Origin: Mesorhizobium sp. B2-4-15
Lineage (GTDB): Bacteria > Pseudomonadota > Alphaproteobacteria > Rhizobiales > Rhizobiaceae
NCBI RefSeq assembly: GCF_006658505.1
Contig: NZ_VFUZ01000001.1
Coordinates: 248,001 to 312,000, forward strand
Direction: 5' to 3'
DNA length: 64,000 nt
Below the pieces are notes generated by a model. The model saw only the letters and a list, made by a program, of their open reading frames with translations, did no database searches and was not told the origin of the DNA. Each line of letters begins with the position of its first letter. Within the stretch, counting starts at the first letter, position 1. This document shows positions 24,516-33,543 of this stretch, piece after piece. Both the position numbers and the translations under genes were made by a program.

Positions 24516-25852
24516 TGCTGGCCGGCCTGCTTGTTCGCCGATTTGGTCGGGTCGATCGTGTTGTCGACGTTGACGGACATGCCGTTGAAGAGGCGGTTCT
24601 GGCCCGCGGTGACGACCTCGTCGCCGGCCTTCAGCCCTTCGACGATCTCGACCATGCCTTGATTGCGGCGGCCGGGCTTGACGAAGACCTGCGACAGCAC
24701 CAGCGCGGGCTTGGCCGGGTCCGCGGCCTTTTCGGGCTTCGCGGCGTCGGCCGGCTTGCTTGCATCGGCCGCCGGTTTCATCGCATCCGCCGGCTTGGCA
24801 TCCGCCGCCTTGCTGTCCGCCGGCTTGTTGTCCGTCGGCTTGCTATCCACCGGCTTGTCGGCGGCTGCCGCGGGCTTTTCCTCCGGCTTGGCAGGCTGCG
24901 TGGGTGCGGCTGCGGCGGGCTTCGCCGGCTGCACCACGAAGATGTAGTCGCCATAGAGGCTGGTGGTCAGTGCCGTCTGCGGCAGCACCAGCACGTTCTG
25001 CTCCTCGGGCAGTTCGACACGCACCTGCACGAACTGGCCCGGGGTCAGCTTGCCATCGGGATTGGCGACCTCCGCCCGGATGTTCACCAGCCGGCTGGAC
25101 GGATCGATCTTGGGATCGATGCCGCGAATGGCGCCGGCGAACGGCATGTCTCCGCCGCCGCCGAGGCCCAGCCGAACCGTCTGGCCGATCTTGAGCAGTG
25201 GAAGCTGCTGTTCGGGGACAGAGAAATCGACCCGCATAGTATCGAGATCCTGTAGTGTCACCACGGCGGTGCCGGGCGCCAGATACTGGCCGATGTCAAT
25301 CTTGGGAATGCCCGCCGTGCCGGCGAAAGGCGCGGTCAGCTGCTTCTGGTCGAGCACGGCCTGCAATCTGTTGACTTGCGAGGCGGATGCGCTTGCGGCC
25401 GCCCGCGCGGCGTCCAGCGTCGCATCGGTGCCGACGCCGCGCCGCTGCAATTCGATGGCGCGCGCGAATGCAGCCTGGTCGGACACGGCCTGTGCTTTCT
25501 GTGCCTCGAGATCGGCGCGCTCGACGGCGTCGTCGAGCTGCAGCAGGACCGCGTTGTCCGGCACCTTCTGGTTGGCGTGGAAGAGGATTTCCTTGACGAT
25601 GCCCGTGGTCTCAACCGTCAGGTCCACACCGCGCACGGCTCTCACCGTGCCGATCGCTTCGACGCCCGGCGTCCAGCTCGACGGCTTGGCGATGGTCGTC
25701 GAAACGGTCGCCGCCGGCGGCTTCATCGTGGCGAAATACTGCTTGATGCCGTTGTCGCGCAGGAAGTTGAAGCCGACAATGCCACCGACCACGACCACGA
25801 GGACGAGCAGAACCAGGAAGACGATGACGATACGAAGTATGCGCTTGAACAA
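24512..25852 (-). CDS. RND periplasmic adaptor (membrane fusion protein) with a KPA-rich insert
   Basis: 446 residues from a TTG at 25852, preferred because GAGGGG lies six bases upstream and the protein then begins FKRILRIVIVFLVLLV, a normal membrane anchor; an earlier ATG at 25927 would run close to the operator. The adaptor core is complete: lipoyl/hairpin region (FHANQKVPDNAVLLQLDD), FAGTAGIPKIDIGQYLAPG, and the membrane-proximal end IVEGLKAGDEVVTAGQN. Between the beta-barrel and the last domain is a segment of about 75 residues made almost only of A, K, P and D. Confidence 0.9.
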   Translation of the reverse strand: MFKRILRIVIVFLVLLVLVVVVGGIVGFNFLRDNGIKQYFATMKPPAATVSTTIAKPSSWTPGVEAIGTVRAVRGVDLTVETTGIVKEILFHANQKVPDNAVLLQLDDAVERADLEAQKAQAVSDQAAFARAIELQRRGVGTDATLDAARAAASASASQVNRLQAVLDQKQLTAPFAGTAGIPKIDIGQYLAPGTAVVTLQDLDTMRVDFSVPEQQLPLLKIGQTVRLGLGGGGDMPFAGAIRGIDPKIDPSSRLVNIRAEVANPDGKLTPGQFVQVRVELPEEQNVLVLPQTALTTSLYGDYIFVVQPAKPAAAAPTQPAKPEEKPAAAADKPVDSKPTDNKPADSKAADAKPADAMKPAADASKPADAAKPEKAADPAKPALVLSQVFVKPGRRNQGMVEIVEGLKAGDEVVTAGQNRLFNGMSVNVDNTIDPTKSANKQAGQQ

Positions 25853-25946
25853 GAAAGACCCCTCAGTCGTAATCCGGCGCGAAGCACGGACATCGGGACA
25901 CATATCGACTGCAGGTCCCGATTTCAAATAGCGGCGGTCTTACTGT

Positions 25947-25960
25947 ACCGTCTGGACGGT
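25947..25960. promoter_or_regulatory. TetR-type operator of the RND pump
   Basis: ACCGTCTGGACGGT is a perfect palindrome with six-base arms and a TG centre, within a longer TACCGTC...GACGGTC context. It sits between the pump operon and the divergent TetR gene, the normal place for local repression of both. Confidence 0.65.
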
Positions 25961-25997
25961 CTTGTCAATTGGGCCTAAGCTTGCGATGGGAGGCGCC

Positions 25998-26531
25998 ATG
26001 AGAGCCCGAAGAACGAATTCGCGCGAGAAAATTCTCGCCGCGGCGGCTGACGTCGCACGGGAGTCCGGCCCCGGAAGCCTGTCGCTGGAAGCCGTCGCCA
26101 GCCGCGCCGGCGTATCGAAAGGCGGGCTGCTCTACAATTTCCCGACCAAGGCCAAACTGATGCAAGGGCTGGTCGAGGGCTATCTGCGCGAATTCGAGCA
26201 AGCGCTGGAGGCGGCCAACAGCAATGACAATGGCAAAAACCCGCTCGCCGTCTACATCAGGCTGTCGGCCAATGATTGCGAGGAAAAGCAACCCTCTGCC
26301 TCCTGGATATTTTCGGCGATCGCCGAGGATCCCGATTTCATGACGCCGATAAAGACATTCAAGCGACAGCTCTTCGAACGGCTGAAGGGCGAAACGAACG
26401 ACCTCAGATCGCTGCTGGTCTGCTACCTCGCCATCGAGGGGCTGCGCAGCATGAACCTCTTCGATTCCGATGTGCTGTCGAAAGACGAACGCGAGCTGCT
26501 GGTGTCTTCCCTGCTGGAAATCGCCAAATAG
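25998..26531 (+). CDS. TetR-family repressor of the RND pump
   Basis: 177 residues from the ATG at 25998, chosen for the GGGAGG four bases upstream. The helix-turn-helix is REKILAAAADVARESGPGSL then GVSKGGLLYNFPTKAKLMQG. The C-terminal ligand domain is the short TetR_C type. It diverges from the pump operon with a palindromic operator between them, the standard layout for a drug-responsive repressor. The inducing compound cannot be read from the sequence. Confidence 0.88.
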   Translation: MRARRTNSREKILAAAADVARESGPGSLSLEAVASRAGVSKGGLLYNFPTKAKLMQGLVEGYLREFEQALEAANSNDNGKNPLAVYIRLSANDCEEKQPSASWIFSAIAEDPDFMTPIKTFKRQLFERLKGETNDLRSLLVCYLAIEGLRSMNLFDSDVLSKDERELLVSSLLEIAK

Positions 26532-26603
26532 ATAGAGCCGATAGATAGAGCTTGAGCGTGGCGAAAACGGAGCGAGAGAGACGATCGCTGTCTAGAGCCG
26601 GAT

Positions 26604-26654
26604 AGAGCATGATGTCGTCCGAAAACCGTTTCACACTTTTCGGCATCATGCTCT
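26604..26654. repeat. Short palindromic repeat (AGAGCATGATG type)
   Basis: AGAGCATGATG at the left pairs with CATCATGCTCT at the right, with GAAAACCGTTTCACACTTTT between. This is one of the commonest short repeats in rhizobial genomes. Here it separates the convergent TetR and AsnC genes and may stabilise or end their transcripts. Confidence 0.7.
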
Positions 26655-26659
26655 AGGGA

Positions 26660-27100
26660 TCACTCCACGGCGCGTTCGATATCCCTGCGCAGGACAATCG
26701 CGGTCGTCAGGTCCTCGACGCCGCCGAGCGTGGCAATGAGGTCCCGCACCGTATTCAGCCTGTCGATCGACGGCACCTCGACCTCGACGATGAGATCGAG
26801 CTGGCCGCTCACCGATGACACCCGCCGCACTTCCGGATAGCGCGCCAGCTGGTCGAGAATGCCGATGGAGGGCGTGCGGATCAGCGTGACCAACAGGAAG
26901 GCGCGGACCAGGCCTTTGTCCATCTGACCGATATCGGCTCGGTAACCTCTGATAACGCCGCTCTTCTCCAGCGACGCCACCCGCTCGCTCGTCGCGCTGC
27001 GCGACAGACCGATGCGCCCGGCAAGTGTCTTCAGTGGGATGCGCGCCTCCTTCGACAGGATGGCCAGAATGTCCCGATCCTTGGCGTCCAGTTCCCTCAT
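26660..27100 (-). CDS. AsnC/Lrp-family transcriptional regulator
   Basis: 146 residues from the ATG at 27100 (AGGGGAG upstream); earlier in-frame starts lack conserved sequence. N-terminal helix-turn-helix: LDAKDRDILAILSKEARIPL then GLSRSATSERVASLEKSGVI. The C-terminal RAM domain binds amino acids (VSSVSGQLDLIVEVEVPS). It diverges from the kinase/phospho-lyase fusion gene and is probably its regulator, responding to an amino acid or amino alcohol. Confidence 0.9.
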   Translation of the reverse strand: MRELDAKDRDILAILSKEARIPLKTLAGRIGLSRSATSERVASLEKSGVIRGYRADIGQMDKGLVRAFLLVTLIRTPSIGILDQLARYPEVRRVSSVSGQLDLIVEVEVPSIDRLNTVRDLIATLGGVEDLTTAIVLRRDIERAVE

Positions 27101-27230
27101 CGTGCCACGCTCCCCTGGCTCCGTTAATGTGCCGGCCAATGCGGTCATTGTGCCGGCGCAACCGACGCTTTGCCGGATGCCCGATTTTTTGACCCATGCC
27201 AAGCTTTGACAAAGCAGATGCGGATTTCAG

Positions 27231-30200
27231 ATGACCAACGTCTCCCACCCAGCACCTCAATTCTCGCAAGGCGAGGCCGTCGATCTCGCCACGCGGCACT
27301 TCGGCATTGCCGGCAGCGTCACTCCGCTCGACAGCGAGCGCGACCAGAATTTCAAGCTGGCTGCTCCCGACCGCTCGCTCTGGATCCTGAAAATCGTCAA
27401 CGCCAGCGAGCCGCTGGCCGAGAGCGAATTCCAGACGGCGTTGTTCGACCACCTCGAGCGCAACAGCCCGGATCTCGCCGTACCGCATCTCAGGAAGACG
27501 GCACGGGGCGCTTCGCTCGCGCATGCCAAGGGCACGGGCGGCGAAGATCATGCCGTGCGCATGGTGTCATGGCTCGCCGGACAGCCGCTGGCAGAGAGCC
27601 AGACCACGCCGGTGCTGCTTGAAAGCCTCGGCGGTGCGCTTGGCCGGCTTGACCGCGCCCTGCAGGGCTTCATTCATCCCGGCGCGCTGCGCTCGTTCGA
27701 CTGGGACATTCGCCAGGCCGGTCGCGCGCGGCAGCGCCTTCACCACATCGGTGATGACCGGGATCGCGCCTTGGTGGAGCGGTTGCTCGATCATTTCGAC
27801 GCCGAGGTCGCGCCTCGCCTGCCGGCATTGCGGGCACAGGTGATCCACAACGACGCCAATGACTGGAACGTGCTCGTCGATCCCGAAAAGCCCGAGCGTG
27901 TCGCCGGGCTGATCGATTTCGGCGATGCCTTGCACAGCGTGCTGATCGCCGAGGTCGCCGTCGCCTGCGCCTATGCCATCCTCGATGTCGAGGATCCGAT
28001 TGGTGCGGCCGCACGGTTGACCGCCGGCTTCCATGCCGAATATCCGCTGCGCGAAGAGGAACTCGACCTGCTCTTCGACCTCATCGCGATGCGTCTCGTC
28101 ACCTCGGTGACGCTGTCGGCGGCGCGCAAGGAGCGGACCGCCGACAATCCTTACCTGTCGATCTCGGAAGCGCCGGCCTGGCGGCTGCTCAATCGTCTGG
28201 GCAGGATGAACCGGCGCTTCGCCACGGCGATCCTGCGCCATGCCTGCGGCTTCGAAGCCGCTCCCGGAGCCCGCGCCGTGACAGGTTGGATCGCGGCAAA
28301 CCGCGCGCATCTTGCGCCAATCCTCGACCGCCATCCGGCGACGCTTGCCAAGGCGCTTGTGCCCTACGGCGATCCGCAAAATCCGATGACGGTGACATCG
28401 GCCGCGCAACAGCCCGACAAGGCGACAGCATGGTGGGATGCCTATTGCGCTGAACATGGCATTGCGCTCGGCATCGGTCCATGGGGCGAGGCCCGCACGG
28501 TCTATACCAGCGACATCTTCCAGTCGCGTTTCGTGGAGGGCGCGCGGCGCGCCAACCATCTCGGTCTCGACCTTTTCATGCCGGCGGGCACAAGGCTTTA
28601 CACGCCGCTCGCCGCCACGGTCAGAAGCGTCGAGATCGAGGAGGATCCACTTGGCTATGGCTGCCTGGTGGCGCTGGAGCATGCGCCGCAAGGCTGCCCG
28701 CCCTTCATCACCCTGTGGGGCCACATGGCGCATGAGGCTGGACGGCGGCTGAAGGCCGGCGACCGCTTGGAAGCGGGCGCGCTTGTCGGCGAGATGGGCC
28801 TACCTGCGGAAAATGGCGGCTGGGCGCCGCATCTGCATTTCCAGATATCGACGGATACCAGTCTTGCCGCACGCGACATCCTTGGGGTGGGTGAAGAGCG
28901 CTATCTCGACGTGTGGAAGGAACTGTTTCCGGATGCCGCCGAACTCGCCGGCATCCCGCCTGAAACCTTCCAGCAGAGTGGCCGGTCACGCCCGGAGATC
29001 GTTGCCGCGCGCAAGGCGTCGCTGCTGCCCAATCTCTCCATCTCCTATTCCGAGCCGATCAAGTTCGTGCGTGGCGAAGGCGCCTGGCTGATCGACGATC
29101 GCGGCCGCGCCTATCTCGACTGCTTCAACAATGTCTGCCATCTCGGCCATGCCCATCCTGACGTGGTGGACGCGATCGCGAGGCAGGCGGCAAAGCTCAA
29201 CACCAACACACGCTATTTGCACGACGCGATCGTCACCTATGCGGAGCGGCTGACGGCGACGCTGCCGGCCGGGCTGTCCGTGGCCTCCTTCGCCTGTTCG
29301 GGCAGCGAGGCCAACAGCCTGATGCTGCGCATGGCGCGCACCCATACCGGCCGCAGCGACGCGATCGTGCTCGACTGGGCCTATCACGGCACGACGCAGG
29401 AGCTGATCGACCTCAGCCCCTACAAATACAAGCGCAAGGGCGGCAAGGGGCGCCCGGCGCATGTGTTCGAGGCAGCCATTCCAGACAGCTACCGTGCACC
29501 GGCTGAATGGCCTGATGACGAGCATGCGAGGCGCTTTGCCGAAAGCGTCGCCGAGCAGATCGCCGACATGGCGAGGCAAGGCCGCGCGCCCGGCCTGTTC
29601 CTGGCGGAATCGATCCCCAGCGTTGCCGGCCAGGTGTTCCTGCCCGATGGCTATCTCAAGGAAGTCTACGCGATGGTGCGCGCCGCTGGCGGCATCTGCG
29701 TCGCCGACGAGGTGCAGGTCGGCTTTGGCCGCGTCGGCAGCCATTGGTGGGCTTTCGAAACCCAGGGGGTAACGCCAGACGTCGTCACCATGGGCAAGCC
29801 GATCGGCAACGGCCACCCGATGGCGGCCGTGGTGACCACCGCCGAGATCGCCGCCTCGTTCAACAATGGCATGGAGTATTTCAACACCTTCGGCGGCAAT
29901 CCGGTGTCCTGCGCGGCAGGGCTCGCGGTGCTCGACGTCATCGAGCGCGACGACCTGAGGCGCAATGCGCAGGAGATAGGCTGTTATCTCATGGCGCGCT
30001 TCAAGGCCTTGCAGGATCGTTACGAGATCGTCGGCGACGTGCGTGGCCAGGGGCTCTTCCTCGGCATCGAACTGGTCGCGGACCGCAAAACCAAGGCGCC
30101 GGCGACAGCGCTTGCCCGCCGCATCAATGACGGCGTTCGGGCACGCGGCGTGCTGATCGGCACCGAGGGACCGCATGACAATGTCCTGAAGATGCGCCCG

Positions 30201-30287
30201 CCGATGATCTTCAGCCGGGCCAATGCCGATCATCTTGTCGGCGTTCTCGACGAGACGCTGACGGCGGTTCTGGCGCAAGAGGCTTAG
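27231..30287 (+). CDS. Trifunctional fusion: APH-like kinase, M23 domain and class III aminotransferase-like phospho-lyase
   Basis: 1018 residues with three domains. Residues about 25-330 are an aminoglycoside/choline-kinase-like fold (catalytic loop [12 protein letters not shown] near 203-214, metal-binding DFGD near 229). Residues about 430-560 are an M23/LytM-like beta domain with the zinc ligands kept (HLGLD near 443 and HLHFQI near 534). Residues about 590-1010 are a class III PLP enzyme ([13 protein letters not shown], and [11 protein letters not shown] with Lys856). In animals, hydroxylysine kinase and the PLP phospho-lyases for phosphohydroxylysine and phosphoethanolamine act in sequence; the fusion suggests phosphorylation then elimination of an amino alcohol. 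No signal peptide is seen, so the M23 domain is probably cytoplasmic and not a wall hydrolase. Confidence 0.9.
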   Translation: MTNVSHPAPQFSQGEAVDLATRHFGIAGSVTPLDSERDQNFKLAAPDRSLWILKIVNASEPLAESEFQTALFDHLERNSPDLAVPHLRKTARGASLAHAKGTGGEDHAVRMVSWLAGQPLAESQTTPVLLESLGGALGRLDRALQGFIHPGALRSFDWDIRQAGRARQRLHHIGDDRDRALVERLLDHFDAEVAPRLPALRAQVIHNDANDWNVLVDPEKPERVAGLIDFGDALHSVLIAEVAVACAYAILDVEDPIGAAARLTAGFHAEYPLREEELDLLFDLIAMRLVTSVTLSAARKERTADNPYLSISEAPAWRLLNRLGRMNRRFATAILRHACGFEAAPGARAVTGWIAANRAHLAPILDRHPATLAKALVPYGDPQNPMTVTSAAQQPDKATAWWDAYCAEHGIALGIGPWGEARTVYTSDIFQSRFVEGARRANHLGLDLFMPAGTRLYTPLAATVRSVEIEEDPLGYGCLVALEHAPQGCPPFITLWGHMAHEAGRRLKAGDRLEAGALVGEMGLPAENGGWAPHLHFQISTDTSLAARDILGVGEERYLDVWKELFPDAAELAGIPPETFQQSGRSRPEIVAARKASLLPNLSISYSEPIKFVRGEGAWLIDDRGRAYLDCFNNVCHLGHAHPDVVDAIARQAAKLNTNTRYLHDAIVTYAERLTATLPAGLSVASFACSGSEANSLMLRMARTHTGRSDAIVLDWAYHGTTQELIDLSPYKYKRKGGKGRPAHVFEAAIPDSYRAPAEWPDDEHARRFAESVAEQIADMARQGRAPGLFLAESIPSVAGQVFLPDGYLKEVYAMVRAAGGICVADEVQVGFGRVGSHWWAFETQGVTPDVVTMGKPIGNGHPMAAVVTTAEIAASFNNGMEYFNTFGGNPVSCAAGLAVLDVIERDDLRRNAQEIGCYLMARFKALQDRYEIVGDVRGQGLFLGIELVADRKTKAPATALARRINDGVRARGVLIGTEGPHDNVLKMRPPMIFSRANADHLVGVLDETLTAVLAQEA

Positions 30288-30405
30288 GACAGACCAGCGC
30301 ACCGTCTGGCGGTGCGTGAATTGACAGAACGACAGCGATTTTCACGAAGTCCGGTGCTTCACGTGCCGGCGGCAGGAGAGGCTTTGCCTCATCAAGGGAG
30401 GAACC

Positions 30406-31419
30406 ATGAGACATGCATTGATCACCGCGCTCGCCCTCGGAGCGGCCACGCTGGCCGCTCCGGCAAAGGCGGACACATTCGACATCGTCAAGCAGAGGGG
30501 CTCGATCCTGTGCGGCGTCAGCCAGGGGGTGGCCGGCTTCTCAGCACCCGACGACCAGGGAAAATGGAGCGGCTTCGACATCGATTTCTGCCGCGCGGTT
30601 TCAGCCGCCGTTTTCGGCGACCCCGACAAGGTCAGCTACGTGCCGCTGTCGACCAAGGAGCGCTTCACGGCGCTGCAGGCCGGCACCGTCGATATCCTGT
30701 CGCGGCAGTCGACCTGGACCTTGTCGCGCGACACGGGCATGGGCATCCACTTCGTCGGCGCCGCCTATTATGACGGCCAGGGCTTCATGGTGCGCAAGGA
30801 CCTCGGCGTGGATAGCGCGCTGAAGCTCTCTGGCGCAACGGTGTGTGCGGAACAAGGCACCACCACCGAGCAGAACGTCGCCGACTACTTCACCGCCAAC
30901 AAGATGAAGTACGAGGCGGTCGCCATCGATTCCGCCGACAGCATCATCAAGGCGTTCGACAGCGGCCGTTGCGACGTCTACACCACGGACGCTTCGGCGC
31001 TCTATGCGCAGCGCCTGAAGCTGACCGATCCCGCGGCCTTCATGGTGCTGTCGCAGATCATCTCGAAGGAGCCGCTGGGTCCGGCCGTACGCAAGGGCGA
31101 CGACAAGTGGTTCGATGTCGTGCGCTGGACGCTGTTCTCGCTGATCGAGGCGGAAGAGGACGGCATCACGCAAGCCAATGCGGAAGCCTCGCTGAAGTCG
31201 CAGAACCCGACGATCCGCCGGTTCCTCGGTGTCGAGGGCGACAACGGCAAGCAGATCGGGCTCGAACCGGCCTTCGCCTACAACATCGTCGCCAAGCTCG
31301 GCAATTATGGCGAGATCTTCGAACGCAATCTCGGCCAGTCGAGCCAGTTGAAGATCGCGCGCGGCATCAACGCGCTGTGGAATGCCGGCGGCCTGATGTA
31401 TGCGCCACCCGCGCGCTGA
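30406..31419 (+). CDS. Amino-acid ABC transporter substrate-binding protein (AapJ-like)
   Basis: 337 residues with a signal peptide (ALALGAATLAAPAKA, cleaved near residue 22). The mature protein follows general L-amino-acid binding proteins of rhizobia: FDIVKQRGSILCGVSQGVAG, VDILSRQSTWTLSRDT, and FEPAFAYN-like end. A GGGAGG precedes the ATG. It lies 118 bases behind the fusion gene, with no permease or ATPase gene following, so it must share another transporter or works as an alternative receptor. Likely imports the substrate of the fusion enzyme. Confidence 0.88.
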   Translation: MRHALITALALGAATLAAPAKADTFDIVKQRGSILCGVSQGVAGFSAPDDQGKWSGFDIDFCRAVSAAVFGDPDKVSYVPLSTKERFTALQAGTVDILSRQSTWTLSRDTGMGIHFVGAAYYDGQGFMVRKDLGVDSALKLSGATVCAEQGTTTEQNVADYFTANKMKYEAVAIDSADSIIKAFDSGRCDVYTTDASALYAQRLKLTDPAAFMVLSQIISKEPLGPAVRKGDDKWFDVVRWTLFSLIEAEEDGITQANAEASLKSQNPTIRRFLGVEGDNGKQIGLEPAFAYNIVAKLGNYGEIFERNLGQSSQLKIARGINALWNAGGLMYAPPAR

Positions 31420-31565
31420 GGCCTGAAGCCGAACGCTTGTTTGGTGCCGGGCCGGCAACGGGCCCAGGCTCCTTGCCCGGCCATTCCACTTCACGGAACG
31501 GAGCGGTGATGTGTGCCGTCGCGCATCATCGCCGCTCTTCGATCGATGTCCGGAATTTGGACATA

Positions 31566-31601
31566 AAAACGTTTTTATCCTTCTTGAAAACGTTTTTATC
31601 C
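31566..31601 (+). promoter_or_regulatory. Tandem LacI-type operators
   Basis: Two identical 15-base copies of AAAACGTTTTTATCC at 31566-31580 and 31587-31601. Each contains the palindrome AAAACGTTTT, and the centres are 21 bases apart, two helical turns, so two dimers would bind the same face. They stand directly before the LacI-type gene. Confidence 0.6.
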
Positions 31602-31638
31602 GATGTTACGAATGCTGACCCTTGAGAAGCAGCGGTCC

Positions 31639-32709
31639 ATGGCAGCGAGCAAAAAATCCGAGCATCGGGAACTTTCGCCGACGATCAAGACGTTGGCGGC
31701 CCACACGGGTTTTTCGATCGCCACCGTCTCGAAGGCTCTGCGCGGTTCCCCCGTGGTCGCCCAGCAGACCAGGGACGCCATCGTCGCCGCAGCGCGGACT
31801 CTGGGCTATCAGGCGAACATCCGAGGCATGGCGCTGAGGACCGGCAAGACCTATCGGGCGGCGGTGCTGATGCCGATAACGTCCGCTGCCGGCTATGAGT
31901 GGGACGGCGTTGAATACACACAGATCCTGAGCGGCATAAGCCAGGCGCTGGAAAACAGCGACTATCAGCTCTCCGTTCACGGTTTCCGGGATTTCGGCGA
32001 CGCTTTCGACACAGCCCGCCGCATAGTCGACCAGAGCGCGGCCGACGGCCTGATCTTTTCCGGCGTGCAAGCCGACGATCCGCGTATCGACATGCTGGTC
32101 GAAAGCGATTTTCCGTTCGTGTCGCTTGGCCGATGCCGCAAGCCGCTCACCTATGCCCATGTCGATGTCGACAATGAATGGGCGGCATTCACCGCCACGG
32201 CCCGGCTGATAGCGGGCGGACATCGGCGGATAGCGCTGATCAACGCGGATCGCCGTCTTTCCTATGCCCTGGACAGGATTGACGGCTTTTCGCGCGCCTT
32301 CGACGAGGCAGGGCTTGCCACATCAATGGACCTTGTGGCCGACGGCGATCTGTCCACCCGCTTCGGCCGTGACAGCGCGCTCAGACTTCTTGGCTTGCCC
32401 AGCCCGCCCACCGCCCTGGTGTGCATCAACGAATCCACCACCCTGGGCGTCCTGTCGGCGCTGGGCAGCCTCGACCGGCGCGTCGGGGTGCATGTCGACG
32501 TCATCGCCTATGACGATATCAACGTCAGTGCGTACTTCACCCCGCCGATCACGACATTCTACCAGCCAATCGAACTCCTCGGCCGCAAGCTCGGGGAGTT
32601 TCTGCTGCGACGCATGGCGGGTGAGGATGCGGCAAAGCTCACCATGGTCTCGAGACCCGAGCTCATCGGCCGGCAGCCGGACAATCTCGGCGGGCGAAAC
32701 CGCCGCTAA
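31639..32709 (+). CDS. LacI-family transcriptional regulator
   Basis: 356 residues from the ATG at 31639; ATGs at 31603 and 31615 are in frame but lie against the operators. The helix-turn-helix is IKTLAAHTGFSIATVSKALR, and the hinge and sugar-binding domain follow (VALINADRRLSYALDRIDGF-like region, CINESTTLGVLSALGSLDRR). It heads a cluster with a binding protein, permease, beta-glucosidase and SDR, and probably represses them and itself through the tandem repeats upstream. The ligand is likely the glycoside or sugar handled by the cluster. Confidence 0.9.
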   Translation: MAASKKSEHRELSPTIKTLAAHTGFSIATVSKALRGSPVVAQQTRDAIVAAARTLGYQANIRGMALRTGKTYRAAVLMPITSAAGYEWDGVEYTQILSGISQALENSDYQLSVHGFRDFGDAFDTARRIVDQSAADGLIFSGVQADDPRIDMLVESDFPFVSLGRCRKPLTYAHVDVDNEWAAFTATARLIAGGHRRIALINADRRLSYALDRIDGFSRAFDEAGLATSMDLVADGDLSTRFGRDSALRLLGLPSPPTALVCINESTTLGVLSALGSLDRRVGVHVDVIAYDDINVSAYFTPPITTFYQPIELLGRKLGEFLLRRMAGEDAAKLTMVSRPELIGRQPDNLGGRNRR

Positions 32710-32731
32710 TCATGACATGGGAGGAAAGAAC

Positions 32732-33478
32732 ATGAAGAAGATTCTGATCGGACTTGCGCTGACGGTATTGACGGCCGGCACTGCCGGCGCTGCCGACCTC
32801 GGGGGCAAGGTCCTGAAGGTGGGTTCCGACACCACCTCGCCGCCGATGGAAAGCGTCGACGCGGCGAGCGGCCAGGTCGTCGGTTTCGACGTCGATGTGA
32901 TCAAGGCGGTCTGCGGCAAGATCAACTGCAAGGCTGAATTCGTCACCACCGGCTGGGATGGTATCTTCGCCGCTCTCGACCAGGGAAGTTTCGACCTGGT
33001 CGCCTCCGGTGTATCCATCACCGACGAACGCAAGAAGGCGATGGATTTCTCGGACCCTTACATCATCAACAGTCAGGCCGTCCTCATGCGCGTTGAAGAC
33101 GAGGGCCTGTCCCTCGATGACTTCAAGGCGAAAGGCAAGAAGCTCTCGGCGCAAGCCAACACCACCGACTCACAGGTCGCCGAAAGCATTGTCGGCAAGG
33201 ACAATGTGGTCGCGTATGACAGTTTCGCCGCCTCCGTCATAGCGCTGAAGAACAAGGACGTGGACGGCGTCGTGATCAACGGCGCCAATGCCGCCGCGTA
33301 TGAAAAGGAATTCGCGGGCGAACTGGTGGTGCCGATCAGGAATCTCCAATCCGATCCCCTGGGGCTGGTCTTCCGCAAGGGTGACGAGAATGTCGCCGCC
33401 TTCAACGAAGGGCTGAAGGCCATCAAGGCCGATGGCAGCCTCGACGCGCTGATCGCCAAATACTGGGGCGTGAAATAA
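32732..33478 (+). CDS. Polar-amino-acid-type ABC substrate-binding protein
   Basis: 248 residues from the ATG at 32732, with GGGAGG eight bases upstream. Signal peptide of about 21 residues ending in TAGAA. It belongs to the SBP_bac_3 family: GFDVDVIKAVCGKINCKAEF, FDLVASGVSITDERKKAMDF, and GLVFRKGDENVAAFN. Members bind amino acids, opines and related small charged molecules. It follows the LacI-type gene by 22 bases and precedes the permease. Confidence 0.9.
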   Translation: MKKILIGLALTVLTAGTAGAADLGGKVLKVGSDTTSPPMESVDAASGQVVGFDVDVIKAVCGKINCKAEFVTTGWDGIFAALDQGSFDLVASGVSITDERKKAMDFSDPYIINSQAVLMRVEDEGLSLDDFKAKGKKLSAQANTTDSQVAESIVGKDNVVAYDSFAASVIALKNKDVDGVVINGANAAAYEKEFAGELVVPIRNLQSDPLGLVFRKGDENVAAFNEGLKAIKADGSLDALIAKYWGVK

Positions 33479-33494
33479 CTGCTTGAAAGGCTTT

Positions 33495-33519
33495 GGCTCC
33501 GGTGCCGGGCACCGGAGCC
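33495..33519 (+). other. Strong intercistronic hairpin
   Basis: GGCTCCGGTG and CACCGGAGCC form a perfect ten-base stem with a five-base loop and no T tract. Between a binding-protein and a permease gene such stems usually protect the upstream mRNA and raise the binding protein above the permease. Confidence 0.6.
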
Positions 33520-33543
33520 GCCGTGAGGGAGGGACGGGACCGG

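Noticed and set aside
22983..24662. 559-codon open frame on the plus strand opposite the RND pump
   Set aside because: Low-complexity His/Arg/Asp-rich product with no domain, entirely antisense to a clearly conserved pump; a typical high-GC shadow frame.
28557..28845. M23 domain as a secreted cell-wall hydrolase
   Set aside because: It lies in the middle of a fusion with kinase and PLP domains and the protein has no signal peptide or transmembrane segment.
31566..31601. Two spaced repeats as the start of a CRISPR array
   Set aside because: Only two copies with a six-base spacer, palindromic and next to a LacI-type gene; this is an operator pair.
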